DNA of 64,000 bases, taken from Parvibium lacunae (GTDB taxonomy: Bacteria > Pseudomonadota > Gammaproteobacteria > Burkholderiales > Burkholderiaceae_D). The translations under genes and the position numbers were made by a program. Positions 9,342 through 17,839 of the stretch are shown here, piece after piece. Within the stretch, counting starts at the first letter, position 1, and every line of letters starts with the position of its first letter. Where the stretch lies: NCBI RefSeq assembly GCF_003335215.1, contig NZ_QPGB01000001.1, forward strand, positions 124,001 through 188,000. The letters run 5' to 3'. Below the pieces are notes generated by a model that was not told the origin of the DNA, made no database searches, and saw only the letters and a program-made list of their open reading frames with translations.

Positions 9342-11297
9342 TCAAGGCGTGGCGGTTGATTGCTTATGCCACCAGGTTAACACCGACCATTCTTCAATAC
9401 GGTAATAACGTGGCAAGGCAGCGGGTTGGGCGAGACTTTGGCGAAAAGACACACGATGCACATTACTATAAAAATGAGGAACGATATAGTAACCATGGCG
9501 CAATACGCGGTCTAGCGCACGGCAGGCGGTGATAAGTTGAGTGCGGTTTTTGCTTTGCAGGACATGCTCAATCAGGGCATCGACAAGTTTGCTTTGCACC
9601 CCGATTAAATTACTTGAACCGGGTTGGAGTGCGCTACCGCTACCAAAGTTTGTGATCAATTCGCTCCCTGGGCTCTGTGAGCCTGCCATCGCGTCCCAGG
9701 TCATATCAAAGTCATAATTTTCCTGCCGACGCTGATATAGCGCTGCGTCAATGACGCGATAGCTCATGGTAATACCCAGTTTCTCCAGATTGCGGGCGTA
9801 GGGGGCCGAGGCTCGTTCTTGCATGCGGTCCGCCAGCATCATTTCAAATTTAAATGGCATACCCTCGGCGTTGCGCAGCGCGCCGTTCGAGTAACGCCAA
9901 CCTGCTTCCGCGAGCAGTTGTTTGGCTAAACGCAAATTATCACGCAGCGAGTTGGGGGCGAGGGTCGTGGGCGGGACAGGAACCGGGCTATTAAGTATCT
10001 GGGCAGCAAACTCCGCAGGAAATTGCTGTTGTAAAGGGCGCAGTAGCGCAATTTCTTCGGTGCTCGGCAAACCTTGTGCCGCGAGTTCTGTATTCGTAAA
10101 GTAACTGGGGCTACGTCGATAGAGGTTGAAAAATAATTGGCGGTTCATCCATTCAAAGTCCATCGCCAACCATAATGCTTGGCGGACTCGGATGTCTTGA
10201 AACAGCGGTCGCCGTTGATTCATCACAAAACCTTGCCAGCCAGCACTGTTACTGTGGGCGAATTCGGTTTTGATCAGTTCTCCACTACGCCATTTCGGCC
10301 CTTGATGTGAACGTGCCCAGTTTTTCGATGAATTCTCCTGGATGAGATCAATTTCGCCAGCTTTAAGGGCTTCCATCCGGGTCAAGGTGTCCTTGTAATA
10401 GCGATAGCGGATGCGTTCAAAGTTAAACATGCCCACCCGCGTTGGGTGTTGATTGCCCCAATAATTTGGGTTACGTCGATAGGTGACGGTTTTGCCAAGA
10501 TCATAGGATTCGATGAGATAAGGCCCGGAAGCAATCGGTAAATCTGTGATGATTTTGTCAAATGGTTTGCGGGCGAGTTTTGCGGTTTCGCCGCGCTCGG
10601 CGCTTTGCCCCCACTTCGCCGAAAACACCGGAATTTGGCAAATCGTCATTTTGAGTTCATGATTTTTGCGCTTGAAGTCGGCACGCAGGGTCAATGCATC
10701 GATTACCACGATTTGTTTTACATCGGCCCAAACTTGGCGGTAAATGGGCCCAGCTTGTTTACTGGTGATTTGTTCAAATGAGTATTTGACATCCTGTGCT
10801 GTGACGGGGTCGCCATTGGAAAAACGCGCGGCAGGGTTCAGTTGAAACGTCACAGACAGACCATCGGGGGCCGGAATAATGGCTTTGGCCAGCAAACCAT
10901 ATAAGGTATCGGGTTCATCCAATGCGGGCACCGCCAAGGTTTCAAAGACCAGGTAACCCAATCCATCCGCAGCCAAGCCTTTGAGGATAAAAGGGTTGAA
11001 TTTTTCATAGCTACCCAGTGCAGGTGCATTGAGTGTGCCCCCCATTGGTGCCTGCGGATTGACGTAATCGAAGTGGCGAAAATCGGGGCCATACTTTGGC
11101 GTGCCATAGAGTGAAATAGCATGTGTCGCAGCTGGGGTGGGTAATATGCCAGGTGTCTTCGCCATGCCCGGTGCGGCGTTGAATGCGATCACGCTTACCA
11201 ACCATAGTGGCCATTTTGGCCGTAAGGGTGGGCGCGGCATCAGCCCAGCCAGGAATGATCTCGTCAAAGACAGCAACGCGGTAATTTGATACCACAT
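9342..11297 (-). CDS. yejA: Periplasmic peptide-binding protein (YejA type, SBP_bac_5)
   Basis: A 651-residue extracellular solute-binding protein, family 5. The mature part begins with HAISLYGTPKYGPDFRHFDYVNP, very like YejA, and has the family's long two-lobed body with segments such as RQALWLAMDFEWMNRQLFFN. A hydrophobic export signal lies after basic residues (about 28-46, ending near GMAKT). ATG 11297 has an AGGGA ribosome binding site 7 nt upstream. An internal ATG at 11240 would give a more ordinary signal peptide (MPRPPLRPKWPLWLVSVIAF) and is a real alternative. It delivers peptides to YejBEF. It leads the operon. Confidence 0.92.
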   Translation of the reverse strand: MWYQITALLSLTRSFLAGLMPRPPLRPKWPLWLVSVIAFNAAPGMAKTPGILPTPAATHAISLYGTPKYGPDFRHFDYVNPQAPMGGTLNAPALGSYEKFNPFILKGLAADGLGYLVFETLAVPALDEPDTLYGLLAKAIIPAPDGLSVTFQLNPAARFSNGDPVTAQDVKYSFEQITSKQAGPIYRQVWADVKQIVVIDALTLRADFKRKNHELKMTICQIPVFSAKWGQSAERGETAKLARKPFDKIITDLPIASGPYLIESYDLGKTVTYRRNPNYWGNQHPTRVGMFNFERIRYRYYKDTLTRMEALKAGEIDLIQENSSKNWARSHQGPKWRSGELIKTEFAHSNSAGWQGFVMNQRRPLFQDIRVRQALWLAMDFEWMNRQLFFNLYRRSPSYFTNTELAAQGLPSTEEIALLRPLQQQFPAEFAAQILNSPVPVPPTTLAPNSLRDNLRLAKQLLAEAGWRYSNGALRNAEGMPFKFEMMLADRMQERASAPYARNLEKLGITMSYRVIDAALYQRRQENYDFDMTWDAMAGSQSPGSELITNFGSGSALQPGSSNLIGVQSKLVDALIEHVLQSKNRTQLITACRALDRVLRHGYYIVPHFYSNVHRVSFRQSLAQPAALPRYYRIEEWSVLTWWHKQSTATP

Positions 11298-11411
11298 AAA
11301 CAATTCCCTATATTGCTAAAAAGAGGACAGTGATCGAGCTGATGTCAGATTGCAATGGGGGGATGACATGGCAAAGTGACAATAAAGATAAATTCTACCT
11401 GTGCGAAATCG

Positions 11412-11417
11412 TATAAT
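11412..11417 (+). promoter_or_regulatory. Possible -10 element upstream of fabI
   Basis: A perfect TATAAT lies about 135 nt before the fabI ATG in the divergent yejA-fabI spacer. No good -35 hexamer is found at 16-18 bp, so this is only a candidate. Confidence 0.35.
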
Positions 11418-11551
11418 CCTTCCTTTACTCCGAATTCAAGCGATTTTCTCTGGTTGACCGGAGAGGCAGCGGCTGTTTAAGCGACGGTTTCGCGGGTGGT
11501 GTCTTAGCTGTGATCGGATTATTGTTACAGAAACACAGAAAAAGGATTGAT

Positions 11552-12349
11552 ATGGGTTTTCTAACAGGCAAACGAATTTTAATTACTGGGCTGTTATCCA
11601 ATCGCTCAATTGCGTATGGCATTGCGCACGCCTGTCGCCAGCAGGGAGCCGAATTGGCGTTTACCTATCAAGGCGAGCGCTTTGTTGACCGCATTCGTGA
11701 ATTCGCCGCCGAGTTTGGATCGGACCTGATTTTTCCATGCGATGTGGGCGATGATCAGCAGATTACCGATTTATTTGCCTTGTTGGGGCAGAAATGGCAG
11801 CGCTTGGATGGCATCGTCCATGCGATTGCTTATGCGCCACGGGAAGCGATTGCAGGAGACTTCTTGGAAGGATTCTCGCGCGAAGGTTTCCGTACCGCCC
11901 ATGAAATCTCTGCCTATAGTTTTGCAGCGATGGCGAAAGCAGCCTTGCCCTTGCTGCAGGGACCGGATGGGCAAAACCGGGCTGCTTTGCTAACCCTTAG
12001 CTACCTCGGTGCCATGCGTATGATTCCGAGCTACAACACGATGGGCTTAGCCAAAGCCAGCTTGGAAGCCAGTGTGCGCTATTTGGCCGAAAGCTTGGGG
12101 CACCGTGGGGTTCGAGTTAATGCAATCTCCGCCGGGCCAATCAAGACGCTGGCAGCCAGTGGGATCAAAGGCTTTGGCAAAATTCTTGATTTTGTTGAAC
12201 AAAATGCCCCATTACGGCGCAACGTGACGATTGAGGATGTCGGAAACGCGGCGGCATTCTTGCTCTCTGAATTGGCCAGCGGTGTCACCGCAGAGGTAAT
12301 GTATGTTGACGGCGGGTTTAGTCAGACTGTTGGTGGCATGCAGGAGTAA
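11552..12349 (+). CDS. fabI: Enoyl-[acyl-carrier-protein] reductase (NADH), FabI
   Basis: A 265-residue short-chain dehydrogenase-like enzyme of the FabI length. It has the N-terminal nucleotide-binding start [20 protein letters not shown], the catalytic Tyr-x6-Lys region ([19 protein letters not shown]) and the [18 protein letters not shown] segment that forms the triclosan and substrate pocket. It reduces trans-2-enoyl-ACP in the last step of each fatty acid elongation cycle. ATG 11552 follows AAAGGA; an upstream in-frame GTG at 11510 would add 14 non-conserved residues. It stands alone, followed by stem-loops. Confidence 0.97.
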   Translation: MGFLTGKRILITGLLSNRSIAYGIAHACRQQGAELAFTYQGERFVDRIREFAAEFGSDLIFPCDVGDDQQITDLFALLGQKWQRLDGIVHAIAYAPREAIAGDFLEGFSREGFRTAHEISAYSFAAMAKAALPLLQGPDGQNRAALLTLSYLGAMRMIPSYNTMGLAKASLEASVRYLAESLGHRGVRVNAISAGPIKTLAASGIKGFGKILDFVEQNAPLRRNVTIEDVGNAAAFLLSELASGVTAEVMYVDGGFSQTVGGMQE

Positions 12350-12371
12350 ACCTCACTCTTTGCCCAATTAA

Positions 12372-12464
12372 CTGTGGCTAACGCCCTGGGCAGGCGTTAA
12401 GCCTTAGCCACAGTGGGGTGAGTGATTACCTCATTGATATGCCCATGCCGAACGGTGTGGGCAT
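12372..12464. terminator. Two stem-loops between convergent fabI and DUF218 gene
   Basis: The first structure pairs CTGTGGCTAACGCC with a matching arm ending GCCACAG at 12413, with a small bulge. The second pairs ATGCCCA (12439-12445) with TGGGCAT (12458-12464). Neither has a strong T run. Their place between converging genes suggests a termination or transcript-end role. Confidence 0.45.
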
Positions 12465-12495
12465 TACTCAGCCCTGCTGACATGACAGCATTGTG

Positions 12496-13281
12496 CTATT
12501 TCCCTCGTAACCACAGGCCCGCCAGGGCCAGCCATTCGTGTAAGGCGATCTGACTGTAGCGCATGCCAATTCCGCTTGGGATCCAATCTGTGGGCGCTGT
12601 TGGTTGCCCACGATAAAACTGTGTGGCTGCCGGAATCACCGTGAAGCCATATTCACGCGCATAGGGTGCCATCAGACGAAGGGCACGCGGCATGTGATAA
12701 GCGCTCGTGACGAGGGTGATTCGCTTAACGCCCGCTTGTGCTAGTAAGGGTGAGAGATACGCGATATTTTCGTCCGTGTTTCGTGACTTTTCTTCTAGCC
12801 ATTTTGCGTGGAGCTTGTAAGTGCTTTGCAATGCATATTGCATGGCAGCCGCTTCGCTTTCACGCTCGTTGAAGACCCGTCCCCCGCTTAATAGCAAGGG
12901 AGTTTGGGTTTGTCGATGTAACCATGCCCCGTAATGTAAGCGCACTAAAGAAGCGGGATTTGGCATGCCTGCCTGGTATTCAGGGCTGTATTCATGTTGT
13001 CCGCCGCCCAACACAACAATCACCTGGCTTTGTTTCACTGCCTGTAATTGGGATGGCGGAATCAAGTAGCGCGGGTCTTCAAGGCTACGCAGTAGTTGTT
13101 GGCCGACGTATGGCGTGCTCAAGGCCAGTTGCAGCAACAGCAGCAGCCCCGCTAGCGCTTGCCAGGTTCGCTGGCGCGCTGAGGTGATCATGCTCATGGC
13201 GAGGCAGAGTGCGACCAATAAAAGCAAACTGGCAGGAGGGAGCAGCAGACTGCCCAGCAGTTTATAGAGGCTAAAGCTCAA
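12496..13281 (-). CDS. DUF218/YdcF-family membrane protein (ElyC-like)
   Basis: A 261-residue protein with two N-terminal hydrophobic segments (about 5-30 and 40-60) followed by a soluble DUF218 domain. The domain has VIVVLGGGQ, the LLLSGGRVFNERESEAAAM active-site-like motif and ITLVTSAYHMPRAL, all typical of the YdcF/SanA/ElyC family. ElyC-type proteins act in the cell envelope and influence peptidoglycan or lipid-carrier metabolism in E. coli; the exact role here is not known. Its ATG overlaps the stop of the response regulator gene (ATGA), so the two are translated as a pair. Confidence 0.8.
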   Translation of the reverse strand: MSFSLYKLLGSLLLPPASLLLLVALCLAMSMITSARQRTWQALAGLLLLLQLALSTPYVGQQLLRSLEDPRYLIPPSQLQAVKQSQVIVVLGGGQHEYSPEYQAGMPNPASLVRLHYGAWLHRQTQTPLLLSGGRVFNERESEAAAMQYALQSTYKLHAKWLEEKSRNTDENIAYLSPLLAQAGVKRITLVTSAYHMPRALRLMAPYAREYGFTVIPAATQFYRGQPTAPTDWIPSGIGMRYSQIALHEWLALAGLWLRGK

Positions 13282-14396
13282 TGGAGTTGTTCAAAAAGTT
13301 GGAGAAGAGGGTGCAGTTCACGGCGCAATCGTTCCACATGAGGCAACACAAGACCGAGTTCGCCACCGTTAAGCAATTCTACCGCCTTCTCGGCGTTAAT
13401 AATCTGTGTCTCTAGGGCAGGGGGGAGCTCATGCTTGCCATTAGGCAGACTTTGGATTTGATTGCCCCCTAATTTCTGTGCTTCCTCAACCCGATCATGG
13501 GCCAGGGCTCGCAGCTCATAGAGGGTATTGACACGATCATGCCGGAGTGAGGCAATCCCAATACTGATCGATAAATTGACATCATTGCCGAATTTTTTCA
13601 GATCGGCCTTGGCCAGTGCATGTAAGAGCCGCTGCGCAAAGGCTTCTGCAGACTGCTGGGTAATCCCAGCTGCCGCAATATTGAATTCGCCCTCGGCGGT
13701 TCTGGCGACGCAGTCTTCTTTGCGCACGGTTTTCCCAAGGAGTTCACCAATCGCTACTTCCAATTTGCTGAATAAATTGTGGTTTTGGGCTTGCTGACCC
13801 AATGAGGGGCGATCAATTCGAATGCAGAGAAGGGCAATGTCGGTGTTGTGCCGGCGGGCAAAAGACCACATCATATCGAGCTGCATGTCGAGGAAATGCG
13901 GCGTCGCCATCTGCATGATTGGATCAAAGGCGGCATTTTTAGATAGCGCTTCGCGGCTCTCGCTCAGTGCGCGCTGGGTTCGCCCGAGTTCTAGCATGCT
14001 TTCCAAGCGTGCCAATAATTCTATCGCGCCCGCATTTTTAGAAACGAAATCATTCGCACCATGATCAACGGCCTCGAGCTGACTATTTTCATCATCATCG
14101 GCCCCGGAGATCACAATAAAGGGGATGGTGCGAATGCGTTTTACCTTCGATGAGCGAATCTTATCGAGCAAGGCATAGCCGTCCATAACTGGCATCATCA
14201 AATCACAGATGACAACCTGAATGCCTGGATCGAGTAAAAGCGCTTCCCAGCCTTGTTCGCCATTTTCTGCTTCACGCACGAGAAATCGATCTTTTAAATG
14301 CTTAGTCAGGCTGGCTCTAACGATCTTAGAGTCATCCACGATCAATACCCGCTTTTTATCCGTGTCGGCCTGAGTCATCGGTTTATTTGGACGCAT
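13278..14396 (-). CDS. Response regulator with degenerate GGDEF domain
   Basis: A 372-residue cytoplasmic protein. Residues 15-135 are a receiver domain with acidic Asp21/Asp22, phospho-acceptor Asp65 (VICDLMMPVMDG), the Ser of VISG and the Lys of VSKNAG. A helical linker leads to a GGDEF-like domain (about 165-320) in which the active-site GG(D/E)EF is replaced by AEGEF, while the C-terminal LSISIGIAS strand is kept. Loss of the Gly pair means diguanylate cyclase activity is unlikely; such domains often serve as GTP or protein-binding modules. The tail of about 50 residues is helical. It is coupled to the downstream DUF218 gene. The input kinase is not in the window. Confidence 0.82.
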   Translation of the reverse strand: MRPNKPMTQADTDKKRVLIVDDSKIVRASLTKHLKDRFLVREAENGEQGWEALLLDPGIQVVICDLMMPVMDGYALLDKIRSSKVKRIRTIPFIVISGADDDENSQLEAVDHGANDFVSKNAGAIELLARLESMLELGRTQRALSESREALSKNAAFDPIMQMATPHFLDMQLDMMWSFARRHNTDIALLCIRIDRPSLGQQAQNHNLFSKLEVAIGELLGKTVRKEDCVARTAEGEFNIAAAGITQQSAEAFAQRLLHALAKADLKKFGNDVNLSISIGIASLRHDRVNTLYELRALAHDRVEEAQKLGGNQIQSLPNGKHELPPALETQIINAEKAVELLNGGELGLVLPHVERLRRELHPLLQLFEQLH

Positions 14397-14533
14397 TTTG
14401 GTTAAATTAAGGGCTGGTATGAACGTAGCCCCTAAAGGCAGCCCCCTAAGGGCGTTTTACGGCAGTTCAGGGGAAAATAATAAGAAAAATGGTAAAAAAA
14501 GCCATGATTTGTTGATTTTATAATCAGTATTTT

Positions 14534-14562
14534 TTGACAATGTGGACTTTTTCACATAAATT
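14534..14562 (+). promoter_or_regulatory. Candidate sigma-70 promoter for the NlpC/P60 gene
   Basis: A perfect -35 TTGACA (14534-14539) is followed after 17 bp by TAAATT (14557-14562) as a 4-of-6 -10 box. The expected transcript would start near 14569, about 100 nt before the chosen ATG at 14667. Confidence 0.5.
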
Positions 14563-14666
14563 CGCGGCAGTTAATAAGGATGACATTAACTGCGGCAAAA
14601 CGAATTGTGAGCGGGCCAGCTGCCCGAACTCGCTATTTCCAATCTGTTATTTGTAGAAAGGTCGCT

Positions 14667-15281
14667 ATGCACGAAGTCGGGCAAGGTAACGTAGCCATTG
14701 TTCATCCTGCGCTGTTGCAGCGTCCTTGGCAACGCCAATTACTCTGTTCGTTATGTTGTGTTATCGCCCTTTCCCTTCCTGATGCGGCAAGCGCTGCTGA
14801 AGAGCCTGCTAAAGACCGTACCTATCTCCAGGAAGCAACCAGCCGCGTTGGCGATGTGTTGTTGCGGGCGATGTCTTTTCTGGGGTTGCCCTATCGCTCT
14901 GGTGGCAATACGCCTGAAACTGGCTTCGATTGCAGCGGGTTGGTGCGCTGGGTCTTTGGGGAAACGTTAGGCATGTCCTTACCCCGCCGCTCAGAAGAAA
15001 TAAGCCAGGTTGGCGCGCCAGTGGCGGTAGATCAGCTTAAACCGGGGGACTTGGTCTTTTTTAATACACTCCGCCGTACGTTTTCTCATGTCGGCATTTA
15101 TCTTGGCAACAATCGGTTCATTCATTCGCCATCCAGCGGCAGTAGTGTGCGGATTGAAGATATGACAACACCTTACTGGGAGCGTCGCTTTAATGGGGCG
15201 CGTCGTATCGTTCCTGCGGCAGCCAGTCAGGAGGAGGCAGCACGCGCTGCCGCCGCGCTCAATGGCTTTGAAACTCGCTAA
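14667..15281 (+). CDS. Secreted NlpC/P60 (C40) cell-wall peptidase
   Basis: A 204-residue exported protein. A long n-region precedes a hydrophobic signal (LLCSLCCVIALSLPDAASAAEE) with a likely cut after ASA. The C-terminal NlpC/P60 domain has the catalytic Cys in GFDCSGLVRWVF, the His in SHVGIYLGNNRFIH and a third polar residue nearby, as in Spr/MepS-type endopeptidases that cut D-Glu-meso-DAP bonds. I start at ATG 14667 because GAAAGG lies 5 nt upstream; an in-frame ATG at 14580 would add 29 residues and has a badly placed ribosome binding site. The gene is single and converges with the patatin gene 33 nt away. Confidence 0.9.
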   Translation: MHEVGQGNVAIVHPALLQRPWQRQLLCSLCCVIALSLPDAASAAEEPAKDRTYLQEATSRVGDVLLRAMSFLGLPYRSGGNTPETGFDCSGLVRWVFGETLGMSLPRRSEEISQVGAPVAVDQLKPGDLVFFNTLRRTFSHVGIYLGNNRFIHSPSSGSSVRIEDMTTPYWERRFNGARRIVPAAASQEEAARAAAALNGFETR

Positions 15282-15314
15282 GGTTGCTTCTGCAGGCTGC
15301 TTGAAGGTTGCTGA

Positions 15315-16241
15315 TTAAGGCCGCTGTCGCTTGGCTTGCAGTTTTTGCCGAAGTTCATTCAACGCCTGCTGTGTTGCTTTTTCACCTTCCAGAATATTAG
15401 TGTGACGAGCGTTAAAATCCGTTCCCGCACTGCGTAAGTTAGGCCGTAACACTAAATCGGCATCGGCGAGCTCGTATTGGCTGATTGACTGTCCCATAAT
15501 CGTAAAAGTCTGCAGTAGATTGGCCAATGACCCCCCTGTTTCGGCGTATTGTGGCTTTGAGGAAATGTCAACGGCGATGACAAAATCGGCCCCTAATTTA
15601 CGGGCCGCTCTGACAGGCACAGGACTAGTCAGGCCGCCATCGACATATTCTCTTCCTTGAATCATGACTGGCTGAAAAACCCCGGGGACAGCGCTGGAAG
15701 CACGAACCGCCATACCCGTGTTGCCGCGTTCAAAAATCACCATTTCACCGGTTTTCAGATCCGTAGCGACGGCCGCAAATGGTTTGCTCAGCTTTTCTAA
15801 GGGGCGCTGCTGAACTGCCTTGTTGATAAAGTTTTGTAAGGCCTCTCCCCGTAAAATACCCCGCAGGGAAAGTGTCCAGTCGCCGATTTCACTCTCCTCC
15901 ATTTGCAATGCAATTTTCTGCAACTCAAAGCCGCTATAGCCCCCTGCATACAGCGCGCCAACGACACTCCCCGCGCTTGTGCCGACGACGATATCTGGAA
16001 TGATTCCCTGTGCTTCGAGGGCTTTGATGACACCAATGTGGGCAAAGCCTCGGGCCGCGCCCCCGCCCAAGGCCAGCCCAATCTTAATGGGGCGTTCTAT
16101 CGTCGCCGTTGGCTTGGGCGGTGTTGAGGGCGGCGCTTGAACAGGCGTATTGGGACTTTGGCAGGCGGCGATAATCAGACAGGCGAAACAAAATAAGCTG
16201 AACTTACTTGCACGCAGCAGCGGAGCATAAAACATAAGCAT
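15315..16241 (-). CDS. Patatin-like phospholipase lipoprotein (RssA-like)
   Basis: A 308-residue patatin-family serine hydrolase carried as a lipoprotein. The N terminus is a lipoprotein signal with lipobox LIIAAC (Cys about residue 27), then a proline-rich linker. The patatin domain has the oxyanion motif GLALGGGAARGFAHIG, the nucleophile elbow GTSAGS and the DGG of the catalytic dyad (EYVDGGLTSPVPV). It should hydrolyse acyl chains of lipids at the envelope. Its ATG shares one base with the stop of the upstream coiled-coil gene (TGATG), so both are made together. RssA itself is cytosolic, so the lipidated form is a distinct subtype. Confidence 0.87.
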   Translation of the reverse strand: MLMFYAPLLRASKFSLFCFACLIIAACQSPNTPVQAPPSTPPKPTATIERPIKIGLALGGGAARGFAHIGVIKALEAQGIIPDIVVGTSAGSVVGALYAGGYSGFELQKIALQMEESEIGDWTLSLRGILRGEALQNFINKAVQQRPLEKLSKPFAAVATDLKTGEMVIFERGNTGMAVRASSAVPGVFQPVMIQGREYVDGGLTSPVPVRAARKLGADFVIAVDISSKPQYAETGGSLANLLQTFTIMGQSISQYELADADLVLRPNLRSAGTDFNARHTNILEGEKATQQALNELRQKLQAKRQRP

Positions 16242-17704
16242 CAGGGTTGCGTATCCGGCAATAGAAGTTTATTGGGCGGTGGTGGCGTCGTACCCGTCTT
16301 TTTGGGTGCTATTAATTTCTTTTGCGAAGCAGGGCTGAGCTCATAGGTGAGTTGTAATTCACCATTGAGAATCGGCGTTTCTGCTACTGCAGGCGTTGTT
16401 TGCACGACATCGGCGGGAGGTGGGTTGCCAGTGCCGAATAGGGGGAGCATGGACCGTTCAGGGAGTTGGTTAAACCAGAGGTAGAGTCCTGTTCCAAGGC
16501 ACAGCAACAGGATCAGACTACTCCCTATAATGCGGCGTGGAGTAATGATGGTTTGGCCCTCTTCAACGGCGGTTTGCAGGCTCTGTGTTTCGAGTTGCAA
16601 GGTCAATGGGCTGAAGATTTCGTCACTCTGCGACAGACGGCTCTGCTGATAATCGACATTGAGTTGTTGCTCGCTGGTTTGCGCCCGCAAGGTCGATAAA
16701 CGCTCTGCAAGTGTCTGTTGATGGGCTTCAAGCGTGTATTTTTCTTCTTCCTGTGATTCTATCTGTGCCTGTAAGGCGGCTAAGGTATCTTGCTGGGTGA
16801 GCAACACGGTTTGTTTTGCCTGCAGTGTGTCTTCAACAGTAAGGAGCTGGGCTTGCACTTGAGCCAGCTCTGCTTCTCGATTAGCTTGCAGTTGGGCGAG
16901 CGCTTGTTGTCGTTCTGCTGTTGCGGCCAGTGTTTGTTCTATCGCATCTAAGCTGGCTTGTTGCTGTTCGAGTTGCTGATTGAGCGTGAGTTGAGCCTGC
17001 GTGCTATCGTCAATTTGTTGATTCAGCGCAGAGAGCATCGCATCCAGTTCACTGAGCTTTTGTTGCAACTCATAACGCGCTCCTTGCTTTTGTTCCAATA
17101 ACTGGCGCAAAGGCTCAATATCGGCAAGGAGAGCTTGGCTTTCCGTGATCTGTTGCTCAAGGTGGGTAATGCTGTGATTAAGTTTATCTAGCTCTGCGCG
17201 TCGTTGTTCAATGCATTCAGTGCGCTCCGCATGAAGTTGCTCGCTGCGGTTTTGTAGCTGCATTAAAACGTTCTCTTGCTGTGCGACTGTCTGTTGCAGG
17301 TTCGCTATCTCAGTTTCGAGCTCTAGTTTCTGCGCTTTGGTCGTTTGGACTAACTCTTCTCGCTCTTGAAGCAAGCTAGTACGTCGTTCACCGAGATGCG
17401 TGATCACGGCTTTCAGGCGCTGAATTTCTTCACGCAGGCGCTTGGTTTGACTTTGTAAGTCTTTGCGTTCATCGACCAGGGCTAAGTTTTCAATATAAAC
17501 CGTATTTTCGATAATGCTATTGCCCCCCAGCTCAGGGATTTGGGGGTCAAACACGGTGTCATCTGTTGGCGCAGCGCCATGGCTTGGGTTACCCAAACCC
17601 ATGTCCCAATTTGGGCGACGCCGAATCCAGCGCGTCATTGCCGTGAAAAAATTGCTGGGTTTTTGAATCGCAGTGCGAGGCATGGGGCTAACAGAGACAG
17701 TCAT
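16241..17704 (-). CDS. Long coiled-coil protein with one C-terminal membrane segment
   Basis: I do not recognise this 487-residue protein as a named family. Residues about 75-370 are an uninterrupted Gln/Glu/Leu-rich heptad region (e.g. LEQQQASLDAIEQTLAATA), a long coiled coil. Near 396-413 is one hydrophobic helix (SSLILLLCLGTGLYLWF), followed by a proline-rich tail of about 75 residues. With no signal peptide, the coiled coil is probably cytoplasmic and the tail periplasmic. The N terminus has a basic stretch (RWIRRRP). It overlaps the patatin lipoprotein start by one base, which suggests a shared envelope task. Similar architectures occur in tethering and filament-like proteins, but no function can be assigned. 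Confidence 0.7.
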   Translation of the reverse strand: MTVSVSPMPRTAIQKPSNFFTAMTRWIRRRPNWDMGLGNPSHGAAPTDDTVFDPQIPELGGNSIIENTVYIENLALVDERKDLQSQTKRLREEIQRLKAVITHLGERRTSLLQEREELVQTTKAQKLELETEIANLQQTVAQQENVLMQLQNRSEQLHAERTECIEQRRAELDKLNHSITHLEQQITESQALLADIEPLRQLLEQKQGARYELQQKLSELDAMLSALNQQIDDSTQAQLTLNQQLEQQQASLDAIEQTLAATAERQQALAQLQANREAELAQVQAQLLTVEDTLQAKQTVLLTQQDTLAALQAQIESQEEEKYTLEAHQQTLAERLSTLRAQTSEQQLNVDYQQSRLSQSDEIFSPLTLQLETQSLQTAVEEGQTIITPRRIIGSSLILLLCLGTGLYLWFNQLPERSMLPLFGTGNPPPADVVQTTPAVAETPILNGELQLTYELSPASQKKLIAPKKTGTTPPPPNKLLLPDTQP

Positions 17705-17839
17705 CTTGGCGCAACATTAGCATGAAATGTCAACGATGCGTCTTTCCGAAAGAAGTGAAAGTTCTGATTCCCTTGGGCACGTGGTTTTTTAATCTAACGG
17801 TTTGACGTTCTCATGGCAATTAGATGGCGGACTGCCTAT

